NCBI GenBank assembly: GCA_036245525.1 | Contig: BTPG01000006.1 | Span: 90,011,504-90,075,503, forward strand | Source of the DNA: Semisulcospira habei | Taxonomy: Eukaryota > Mollusca > Gastropoda > Semisulcospiridae | Direction: 5' to 3' | DNA: 64,000 bases | Part shown: positions 28,801 through 40,800 of the stretch, piece by piece | Numbering within the stretch: position 1 is the first letter of the stretch | Layout of the letters: each line of letters opens with the position of its first letter | Made by a program: the position numbers and the translations under genes | The notes under the pieces: generated by a model | Databases searched by the model: none | What the model was told of the DNA's origin: nothing | The model's input: only the letters and a program-made list of their open reading frames with translations

Positions 28801-31800
28801 ACCGGGGCGCGCTTTCGTTTTGAGGCTCGACGACTCCCCTTATTGCCTTGAGGGGCTACTGTAAAAAGACATAACGGACATTTAAACAATAAAATATTCC
28901 AGATCAAAAAGTGATAGTCAAGCATGTGAAATAAAAAAATTTACCAAGAAAGAAAGAAAGAAATGCTTTGGAGTAAAGCATTATTTCCTTAACCCTTTGA
29001 CTGTTGGTAGCACTTTTTGTTGGGAATCACCTTGACAAAAAGCACAACCAACAGCCAAACAGTTAACCTTCAGCTGTCCATAGTTGGTAGTGCTTTTTGT
29101 CGCAGTGATTCCTGCAGGAATCACCTCGACCAAAAGCACTACTGACAGAAACACATTGACAAAAGTCCCTACATTGACAGACAAAAGGTCAAATCCAGAT
29201 GACTGCCTCCATCAGAGGATCAATGTGACTGATTGCTGCCAGCAAGAAGCATGGATTCTCATGAGCCCTTGCAGCTGCTGATGTTCAGAAAGATCTATCT
29301 TTTTGCAGAGTAAATGGACTGGCAAAGAGACTTGAACTTAACCCATTCAGCCCTGATGCACTACAGCAGGAGATGGATCGGCCATGATAATTCAAGGGTT
29401 GAGCCAGATTAGCTTGGCGCCTGTCCGCATCAAGCTAATCTGGCACTACCCTTGAAGTATCATGGTCAATCCATCTCCTGCAACAGGTGCACAGTCGCTA
29501 GATGACACTTGCAAAAGTTTGGGAAATATGTGCGTCGGGCTCAGTGAGTTAAATATTTGGGTGCCGCATTCTATACATCCATTTTTCTTTTTTGTTCTTA
29601 ATCTGAACCATTCACTGCCAAGAAAAATTGAACACCACCTAACCGCAAGGGGAAGAGATCCTCGAAAGCCCTTGCAGTTATGGGGGCTCATGAAGATCTG
29701 TGCCTCCTGCAGAAGCCACTTTGTGTCCATGTTCGTTTGATGGCTGGGGCTCCTTGACAGCGAATTTACAATGATTCTAAAAAAACGCAATGTGCATCCA
29801 CTGACAGTAAAAGAGTTGATCCCTAAATCACCCTACTGCATTTGTGATGGGCTCGTGAGGATTAACTCTTTCAAGACGTGCCGCATCCGGATGCGGCACG
29901 TCTCAAAAGAGTTAATGCCTCTTGTCCGTCATACATTTTGTGTTCACCTTTTTTTCTTAGTTTATGACTGCTGACAGTGATGGGGTTAACAATGGTTCAA
30001 CCTATTCAGCCCCAACACTACAAGGAGATGTAAATGGACTGTGATAGTGCAAGGGTGGTGCCAGAATAGCGTGGCGCCTCTTGGCACCAAGCTATCCTGG
30101 AACTACCCTTGAACTACCATAGTCAAACTATCACCTGAACCAAGGTTTTAACCCATTTGGCCCCAACCCACTACAGCAGGAGATGGATCGACCATGATAA
30201 TTCAAGGGTAGTGCCAGATTAGCTTGGCACTACCCTTGAATTATCATGGTCGATCCATCTTCTGCAACTGATACATAGTTGATAGGTGACTATTTGTGAA
30301 TATGCAGCCATGGGGTTAAATGGGTTCAAGGACAGCTTTCAGTTTTAGGAATTGCCAACCCAGGGCCTAATGCATTACAACAACAAAAAGTAGTTAACAG
30401 GAACAGAAAGCACACTTGAACTATAAAGGGAAAGAGACTTCCCTACCTTCAGTCGATACAGGAGTGGACTGCGGGCTTTTCCTCTTCGACGGAGATACCG
30501 GGGTATTTGCACCGGCCTCTGCCGACTGTTTGGCTGAAGTCACTGCGGGCTGATCAGCCGCCGGTAGAGAGTTGGTCAGGTTGGCCAGGCGCGCAAGCGA
30601 CTGCAACTGAGCAGATGCAGTTGTGCTCGCAGGTGAAGCCGCAGGCTGAGACAAGGAAGTCATCTGCCGCAGGCGCTCAGCCATGTTGGGGGGGTAAGCA
30701 GAAGGGGCTGGGGTGGAGAGGAGGGGGGTGGAGGGGAGGGGGTCCTGCAGCAAGGCTTGTACTTGGCGAGGTGTCATGGTACTGAACTGGAACTTGGGCA
30801 GTGATGGCGAGTGGATTCGAGGAGGGGTGGCGGCAGAGGTGGAGGGTTTGGAAGGGGACGTGTGGGACTGAGAAGACAGCACGGCCACCCCGGGACTGGA
30901 GCTGCCACCCTCCTGTGGAGTAACCCCTGTGTGCATGCTGCCACACGTACTGTTTACAGTGCTAGTGATAGCATGGGCCAGAGGATTAACAATAAAATCT
31001 GCTGGCAAAGGTATCTGTATTGGGGGCAAGGTGGAAGGCAGGGTCTGCAGAGGAACACTGGCCACAAGGGCGGACAGCAATGGTGTTGGGTTGGCTGGAG
31101 ACGCCTGGCTCCTTTTAACCCCCTCGTGCATGCAGCCACTGGTACTGTTAACAGTACCTGTGGCTGCATGCACAAAGGTGTTAGACAAACTAGCATTTGT
31201 TCCTTCTGGCATGACCTGCGTTTTACTAGAACCTCCACTGACAGCGTCTCCAGAAGACATAATGGGAATTGTGATGGGTGCTCCTGGACTACCAGTGACT
31301 GATGTCAGTGTGTCTGTACCAACTACTTCAGAAACAAAGGCACCCACAGATACTGTGTAAGTTGTGATGCTAGTCACAGAAGTGGCCCAGTTACTTGGTG
31401 CAGAACTTGTCACTGCAGAACTGCTGCCAACAGTTACTGCAGGAGAAGGCACATCAGCAGGGCCATGGCTTGTCACTGCAGGGGAATTAGAAGTGTAAGT
31501 GTGGTCACCCTGGTGTGTGGACCCTGTCTGAAGAGATCGGGATGATGTAGCGTTCTTCACGTTTTGACCATCAACCACTGCCAGCGGGTTGACTGATGCT
31601 GCCTGACTAACTGTTGCAGTTGCTGCTTCTTCAGCTTGTCTACTTTCAACATTTGTGACTTGAGCTGATGGGACGGACTGACCATTTCCTGTGGAAACGG
31701 ATGGACCATCTGCTGTGGAAACACTATTGGCTGTTGCAACAAGCAGGTCCCCAGCATCAGCTGAAGTTGTGATTGGGTCTGTAACAGTATCAAGTGAGGG

Positions 31801-34800
31801 GAGAGGCCGAGACTTCTCTATTTCTCTAGTCAAACTCTCTGAAGCTCCATTTGCACTCGGCTTGACATCAGAAGCTTCTGTTGTAATAGTGATCGTGTTG
31901 GATACAGCAATTCCAGAGACTTGTGTTGTAGGGGCAGTACTAGATGTACTGCTGCTGGTGATTTCTCTAATGGCTGCACTGACTATTCCTTCACTTGAAC
32001 CTGAAGCCGATGCACTAGCTACCCCAACGCTTGACACTGAAGCTATCGCACTGGCTACCCTGATGCTTGAAACTGAAGCTATCGCACTGGCTACCCCTCC
32101 ACTTGAAACTGAAGCTTTCGCTTCAGTTTCAATTGGAGGGGTAGTCAGTGAAGACACCATGACTTCTTTTGAATCAGCAACAATAGTGGACGCTTGAGTC
32201 AGAGTGGTAGTAGGAGTAGACAATCCATATTTTGCCATGATGCCTTCTGCATTCTCAGATTTCAGTTCCACTCTGGCAGTGCTCTCTTCTGCTTTTCTTT
32301 TAACATGAACATCGCTTTTCACCGATACTCTACTCTCAGGTTTGTCACCAACTTCATTAGATGAAGTCAAGCCTGTCTGTCCTTGTATAAATGTCTGCAA
32401 TGGGCTTAAACTGCTGGCTACTCTCATAGTTACTTTATCTCCATCTACTTCCATAGCTTCCTCTCCTTTACATGCGCTGAGACCATCACTTAAGACGTCA
32501 ACCTTTTCTGAAGTTTTTGACATCACCTCTGACTTGCTTTGGGACTGTGGAGTCTCTTGGTCACTAATGAAGTGGGCCTCTGGTTTGGCATTCACAGGAT
32601 CTGTGTCCATCGCAGCTGGAGTCTTGTCATAAGTGGGGTCTACAGGCGTGTTATCGTTGGGTGGGTGAGAAACAGGGGCAACAGGGTCTGACTTGGTGTC
32701 AGATTTATCATCGCCACAGCCAGCCATTTCTCTGTATTCACTCAAGTCTAGGGACTGCACCAGACTCTGAAAGAAAAAGCAAATTTGTTTAACCCTTTGG
32801 CTGTTTGTAGCGCATTTCGTCACGATGATTCACAACAAAACACGCTACCAACAGCCAAAGGGTTAATACATTCAGCCCTGCACCTTTAAGTGCAAAGCTA
32901 TTCTGGCATCACCCTCAAAATTTCGTAATCAATGATTCGGAGGTGCAAAGCTATTCTGGCATCATCCTTCAACTTTCATGGTCGATGAATTAAAAGCGCC
33001 ACAACTATCATGGTTGATGAATATCTTGCCTAAGCGCCAAGCAAACCTGGCAACATCCTTGGGCTAATCATGGTTGATATGTCTTGTTGTACAGTCCGAA
33101 CAGACTGACGTCCAGTACTAACTGCCCAGAAAAAAATAAACACAACCCAACTTCGATACATAGATCCTGCTGAGGTTCATGAGGCTCTATGCCTTTGGCT
33201 ACCACCTCTCTGAAGCCATGTTCCTGGGACAGTCTGGGCTCTTTTACGCTGCATTAACCCATTTAGCCCTGAGTCCCTACAGCAGGACATAGATTGACCA
33301 TGATAATTCAAGGGTAGTGCCAAATGAGCTATTATCATGGTCAATCCATCTCCTGCAACTGGAACACAGTCATTAGGCAACACCTCCAAAATTTGAGAAA
33401 CGGGACCTTCAGGCTAAAAGGGTTAATTGAACTGCAGGAACACAATCTGCATCAACTAGCAGTGAAGGGATTAAGGTCCTCATGACACTAAAATGCTGAC
33501 CACTGTCAAGTTCACTCACCTTGGGAGGTTCAGATGCCACAAATGTGTCAAACAGCTCCACTAGACACTCCCCAACACACTTCCACCTGCACAGATAAAC
33601 CAACACAAATCAATAACCCAATGTACAAGTACCAACTACCGACTCCTGTCGGGAATCATCGCGAGAAAAAACGCTATGGACAGCCAATGGGTAAAGCTTG
33701 CCTCAGTGTATTGCAGTATCCAGGAGCCATAAAGTCAGAGCACATTATTCATAACTGAGTTATTGCAGTGCTGAATTACACAGACTTCTGAAGAAAAACC
33801 ACTCAGGGTCTCGGGCCAACGTCAGCCTTGCTCACTGGGCATCCCTGTGGAACCAAGAGATGTTTGTACATTATATTCAATGATGCAGTTTACTTGCAGT
33901 GCGTAATTCTGAGGCTGACCAGTATTAGATTGAAACTGTCGGAATGTTACTTTCAATCAAACATGTCAACCTGGTTCATGACAGTCCAATCTCTACATGA
34001 AAATTACTTACGTAAGTTCTGTGATGGGTTTTGGGAGCTTGAGTGGAGGTGGTGGGGGCTTCTTAGCTAGTTCTCTCCTGATCTCACGTATCTGTGTAGC
34101 CTCTTGCAAAATCTGCAAAGACAAAAACTTGTCAAAAGAAAATTAAACAAGATGGGACCCCAGCCCAAAGTTGTTCCTATTTTCAAGATTATCCTTTTGA
34201 TCCATCTCCTTTTACTCTAACCCCCCTCTGATACACACACACTGGCACACAGAAATAAAGACGGACACACGGCAATCCAGAGTTGCCACATTCTTTCTGC
34301 GATAAGATAAGTAGCGACTGATAACTACTTGTTTGTTTGTCTATTTTGAAAAAGGGTATTTACCCGAAACATTAATAAATTGTTGTAACTGTCTTTTATA
34401 CGCCTGTTTTTTTCTCCGTTGGGTTCTTCTTGGACACACGGCAATTCCCGCCAATCGTAAGCTCTGTGGTCTGGCGTAGTGATAGCTATTCTGAAGAAGA
34501 ATGATAGCACGAGCAGCGAAATGACGTCACTTTAAGCTTCACCTCATGGCATTAGTCCCACAATGGGGGGGACTAATTAGTCCCATCCGCTCTGAACTAG
34601 ACTCGTGTTCATGTGATCCCCCTACTTTTGGTGTGTATAATGGCCCTTCACTGTCTCGTTTCGAGCCAGTGACTGAGCAGGAGATCCATGAACTCATTAT
34701 GAAATCACCAACAAAGAGCTGTGTGCTTGATCCCTTGCCCACGTCCCTCATAAAACAGTGTGTTGATGATCTCCTCCCACTGATTATCACCATAGTTAAT

Positions 34801-37800
34801 GCCTCTCTCTCTACAGGTGCTGTGCCTACTCAGTTTAGACATGCTGTTGTGACACCACTCTTGAAAAATGAATTTTTTTTCTAAAATGTATTTTTTTGAA
34901 AAATACTTACCGATGGCATTACTATCTGGGAATACACTCTATTGCCTATAGATTTCAGCAAAAATTGTGTGTAGCACACAACTGGGGAGGAGACACCGGG
35001 GATCCAAGCACTATGACCCCGGGTGGCCTCCCCTTACTACCCTATCCCGGCGAGCACAGGGCGACCTCGTCAGTTTCACACATAGCCACAAGCGGCAAGC
35101 GGGGCAGGCGGGAGGGCCATCCGAGTAATGCCATCGGTAAGTATTTTTCAAAAAAATACATTTTAGAAAAAAAATTCATTTGTTTTTTCAAAATACATTA
35201 CCGATGGCATTACTATCTGGGAGAATGGCGAACAGGCGGAGGGTGCCGTATCTAACCATAACCCAACCACTCCGCCGGCCCCATCGAGAGAGAACTCCCG
35301 ACGATTTCAGCTATGATGTGCCTAAGACGCCAGCAGCGCTCGGAGGGAGTGCTGGGCCGCGGAGATGTCGCCCACCCGTGCCAGGGAGTCACGTTGGCCG
35401 GATAGGTCTCTTAAGGTAGAAGCGTGCGAAAGTGGAGTCTGAGCGCCAGCCACCCGCTGCCACAATATCTTTGACCGAGCAGTTGCGGTCCAGGGCTAGA
35501 CTGGCGGCTACTGCTCTCACTTCATGCGCCCGGATTTGTAAAGGCTCAGCGCCGCGTGGGGAGAGGTCTAGGTAGGCTGAGCTAATCACCCACCGCAGCC
35601 AGGATGACACGATCTGGGCCGAGACGTGGCGTCCGCCCGCGGACAAGGTAAGAAGAGGCGCGAGCGCCCCCGGCGCTGCAGCTTAGAGCGGCGCAGGTAA
35701 ATCATTAGCGCCCGCACTGGGTCCTGTTGCCGCGATCCAGGGGAGAGGTCCGCTCCACGGAGGGGCCGTATCGTTAGCACCTGAGGAGCCGCCGCGGGGC
35801 GGCGGTTCTTGGCCAGGAAGGACGGATCGGAGAGCCGCTGCGCAGAGCCGTCGGAACGAACTGCAAACAGGCTGGGAGCATCGAGAGCGCGTGAAGCTCG
35901 CTGACTCGGGACACTGTAACGAGAGCCAGAAGGAAACAGGTTTTCCGGGTCAAGTCTGAGAACCGAGCCAAGGGGAGGGGCTCAAACCGGTCCGTATTCA
36001 ACCACGTCAGTACCCAGGCAAGATCCCACCGGGGTACTAGGGAACGTGAAACCGGACGTCGGAGTTCAAAGTGAGCCAGAAATTCGACAGATCCTTGCAG
36101 GCGCCTGGGTCCGGAAGACACAGGTGACGGTAGGTGTCCGCGATCATACCTTGATGGTGACCGGGGCTAAGCCCCGGTCGTCGAAGAGCCACAGGAAGAA
36201 CTCCGCCAGTTGGTGGGAGGCTAGGTTAGTGGGAGGGAGCCCATGGGAGGTGCACCAGGTCTGAAAGACCCTCCACTTGCCTTCGTACACCTTCCTTGTA
36301 GAGAGTCTGCGGGCTGCTGCAATTGCCGCCACTGCAGCATCCGAGAACCTCTAGCGGCGAGGGCGTGCCGGACAACCTCCAAGCGTGTAGGCGGAGGCGT
36401 TCGGGGCACGGATGGAAAAGCCGCTGACGGGGCTGCTTGAGCATCGTGGGAGGGGTAGGAAGCTCCAGAGGAGGGTCCGTTGCAAGCGCGAGGAGGTCCG
36501 TGGTCCAGCTCTTGGTCCAGTTGAAGGGGGCCACCAGCAGGAGGACCGCCGAGCATCCCAGAAGCTTCCGCAGTACCTTCGGAACGAGGACTGACGGGGG
36601 GTAGGCGTAAGCAATCAAGCCGACCCAAGGAATGGCGAGCGCGTCCACTGCCCAAGCGAGTGGATCCGGGACTGGCGAGACGTAGACCGGGAGCTGGCTG
36701 TTTCATCTGGTGGCAAACAGATCCACTAGCGGTGTTTCCCAGTGAGAGCAGAGCAGGCGAAAAATATCTGGGCGTAGGGACCGCTCCGTGTGGAGCAACT
36801 GTCCGCGACGAGACAGGGCGTCCGCAATCACGTTGAGGTGGCCAGGGATGTGGCGGGCTCGTAGGGCAAAGCCTCGATCCCTGCACCAGAGGAGAAGGTG
36901 GTCCCGAAGAAGCAAGGGAGGGCGAGTGAGCGCCCCCCTGATTCTGTATGTAAGCCACCACCGTCGAGTTGTCGGAGAGCACGAGGACTTCCTGATTGGC
37001 CAAGGTCTCCTGCCAAACGTCGAATGCCAACCCAACTGTCTTCAGCTCCAGCCAGTTGATGTGATTCCCTAACAGCTCCCGAAGCCAACGCCCGAGGCCG
37101 AGAGAATCCGGTAACAGGTGCGCGCCCCAGCCGGCCTGGCTCGCATCTGTACAGAGAGACCACCGAGGCGGCGGGGAGTGTAGGGCCACCCCCGAAACCA
37201 GCCAAGCGAGGTCCGCCCACCTCTCGAGGTGAGGACGAGCCAGAGGCGTGACAGGTACTAGATCCAACAGAGCGCCCGAGGGTCGCCAGTGAAGAAGGAG
37301 ATGTAGCTGGAGAGGCCGAGCATAAGTCTGCCCAAGGGAAGCAGGTCCGCAGCCGCACTGAGGAGGCCCAGGAGTTGAAGCCAGACCCTGGCGGTGAAGG
37401 AGGATCCCATCCCCATCGAAGTCGCTAAGTCGACGATCTTCTGTCGCCTGGCCAGAGGCAGGCGGACAAGGTTGAGGTCGGTCAGGAATTCCATCCCCCG
37501 ATGTAGAAACCGTCGAGAGGGAGAAGATCGGATTTCCCCAAAATGAGTAGGAAACCTAGACGACGCAGAAGGGAAAGCAGGGCATCCCTGTCCGTCTGGA
37601 GGGCTGCGGAAACCAAGTTGCGCAGTAGAAGGTCGTCCAAGTAATTGGAGGCCGGGCTCAAGGAGTGCTGACGGAAGTAGGCTATCACGGCGTCGAGCAG
37701 TCTTGTAACCCCCCACGGACTGATGTCGAGGCCGAAAGGAAGGGCGCAGAACTGGTAGACGATCCCCCCAAGGCAAACCGAAGGTACCGGCGAAACGACG

Positions 37801-40800
37801 GAAGAATCGGGACGTGCAGATAGGCGTCCGACAGATCGAGGCTGATCGCAAAGTCCATCGGCCGGAGGGCCGCACGGAGAGTCCTGGCCGTCTCTATCCT
37901 GAAGCGAGGGGCCAAATGAACTTGTTTAGCGCTGATAAGGGGCCAAATGAACTTGTTTAGCGCTGATAAGTCGATAACTGGACGCCACTTGCCGCCTGGT
38001 TTGGGAACTAGAAGAGTCGGCTGTAGAACGCCGGAGAGTCCTGCCGCGAAACCACCTCTGTCGCCGCTTTGGTGAGGAGGGTCGCCACTTCCCCGCGCAG
38101 AGTGTCCGCCTGTGTGCCGTCGAGCGGTTCCTGGGTCCACATGGGTGATCTGCGAAGAGGCGGAGGCGACAGGAACGAAGTTGCAGGCCTGCGGTAAAGG
38201 TGGAAAGAATCCAGGGGTCGTCCGGGAACAGCGATCTCCAAGATCGCTGAAGAGCGACAGCCGCCCGCCGACGGGAGACCCGAGAACTGAGGGCGGGGGC
38301 GGAGGCGGGGGCGAGGCAATGAGCCCGACCGCGGCCCGATCTACGGGCACCGCGGGGCCAAGCAGGGCGAGGGGCGGGGCCGGCCAGAGTAGCCTGGAAT
38401 GGACGGGCCCGACCTCGTGAAGATCCGACTGTAGGAACGGAGGGCCTGAAAGACCGCCGGGCACGACCCCCGGCCGGGCGGGGGGCGCGAAAGCGGGTCG
38501 AGGCTGAGTTAGATGCAGGCTTGGGCCACAAGTCCTTGGAAGATTCCCTAACGGTGTGCCAAGTGTCGCCGAACAGCTGAGGACCACCTAAGGGGGCTTG
38601 ACGGAGCTGGGTCTTCACTGACAAGGGAAGGTCCGAGCAGAGGCGCAAAAGGGTATCCCTCCTCCAGAGGTCGCAATTGGCAGCTGCTGCCCTGGCGTTG
38701 GCGGAAGAATGGTAGGCGGACCGGTTGGCCGCTATCAGGATGGACTGCACGTCACGAAGCGGGGACTGAGCCTCCAGGTCCCACGTATCCTGTAGGCACT
38801 GCAGGGCTGCCTGGGTAGCCAGATCCAAAATCCGAGCACGCCAGCGAGTTCCGCGCTAAGGAGGCGATCCTGTCGAGAGGCCGAGGCCACGAGTTCTGGA
38901 CGAGCCTGCGGCCGCCCGCCTGTAGTAAGGCCGCCGCATCCACCGCTGGAAAAGGTATGGCGAAGGCTTGGGAGTGTCCAGCGTACCAGGCCTGGCGGAA
39001 GCTTAAGTTGATTCCCACCGGCGATTGAGCGCAGTAAAGTATCCCGTGTCGCCGAAAGCGTTGTTACGCAGCTGGGCGGAGAAGCATCGGTGAGGTCCCG
39101 GAAGCCGGCTGGCTGCGGGAGGGACTTGCGGCGCTGGACTTGCCTCTGCGCGTCGACCATGGCCGAAGCCTGTCTCTTCGGAGGAGGCGAAGGCGGACAG
39201 ACGTCGGGCGGTAGGGACTTGGCGATAAGCCTTGAAGCCTCACCCAGAGCGTGGACCGTCTGTGATCCGAGCGATGGGCCGGCAACGTCTGACGAGGCGG
39301 AGGCCGACGAGACAGCGGAAAAGGCGGGAAGGAGAACCAGCCGCCGAGTCCTGCAAGAAGATCGCCGAGGCCGAGTCCGTCGGATGAAGGCTGAGGACGT
39401 CCGGTTCCAAAACTAATCTTCTCGCGGCAAGACGAAAGGGGCGAGCGGCTACGAGAGCGCCGCACCGCCGCGCGCGAGGTAGACGCAGCCGCCCGCGACG
39501 CACGCAAAGAGGGGCGCCGCGGCGACGGAGGGACCGTGGCAAAGCGACGGTCCACCTCGAAGTCGGGATCCGCACGCGGCAGCCGACGTGAGCGACAAAC
39601 CGCGATCGGAATACCAAGGAAGTGGCCTGGTCACCCCTGGCCCGCCCGGGAGAACCGGTGCGGGGGGGGGGATGGGGGGACCGCCAAGAGTCTCACCTAG
39701 CCCGCTCAGGAAGGCGGAGCGGGGAGGGGACAAATACCGGGCACGCGGCCCCCCGTCCGATGTTTCGGACCGTGGAGGACGCGCGATGTCACACCGGGCC
39801 CGCCTGGTCGATACGAGGCGGGGGGGGGACAGTCTAGGGTCGCGCCAAGCCCGCTCAGGAAAGGCGGAGCGGGGAGGGGACGATTTATGAGCCCGCTGCC
39901 CCAGCTCCGAAGCCTCGGAGCGAGGGGGGGGGGGCGAGGGTCCAAGTCACACCGGGCCCGTCCGGTCGATACAAGACGGGGGGGGGGGGGGGGGGGACAG
40001 TCTACGGTCACGCCAAGCCCGCTCAGGCGAAGCGAAGCGGGGAGGGGACAATTTATGTGCACGCGACCCCCGCTCCGACTCCTCGGAGCGTGGGGGGCGA
40101 GAGTCAACCACACCCCGGGCCCGCCCAGGCGAGACGGGTTTTGATTGTACATTGCTTAACGTCCCGACAGCAACAAGGCTTTCTCAGGACGTGCCTGCAC
40201 TGCTTGTGAAAAAAAAAAATAAATAAATAAACAGAATATTGAATGTATGTCGCCAGCCGGTCAAATACGTTAAATAAACCTACAACATGGGGCCTAAATA
40301 AAGCTAAGACCATCGAGCAACACACATCCAACATCAAGAGGTACAGGCAGTGCAGACAGTAGGGAGAGTTTTAAAAAGGCAAATACAGGTGAATGGACAA
40401 AGGGTAGACAGAAACATATGCCCCAGAAGAGAGAAAAACCCACCCTGTGGGGCTGACCAGGGTGACCCTGGGAACTAAAAAATACCTAACCCCACCCAAG
40501 TCCCCCAGGGCAGACCCGGGTGGGGTCGGGCGGGCGGGGGGGGGGAAGAAAGCGAAGCATGCCGTGCCCGTTCGGAAAATACAGAGCGGGGAGGCAGCAT
40601 TACTAACGGTCTCGAGTCACGTTCCGAAGCCTCGGTGCGTGAGCGAGAGCATTTCTTATCACGTTTACTCTCTTTCTTATGCTTGCGTTCCGTCACCCGC
40701 CCCCGCTCCGGAGACCTAGAGCCGGGGGTGGCCGACAAACGCTCATCTCTCCCAGACCGCTCGCCCGAAGCAGAGCGAGGGGTGGGAACCAAAATGGGCT

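Noticed and set aside
36221..39733. Long overlapping plus- and minus-strand frames in GC-rich DIRS copy B as separate genes
   Set aside because: Only the minus-strand pieces carry RT, RNase H and recombinase motifs. High GC lowers stop frequency in the other frames.
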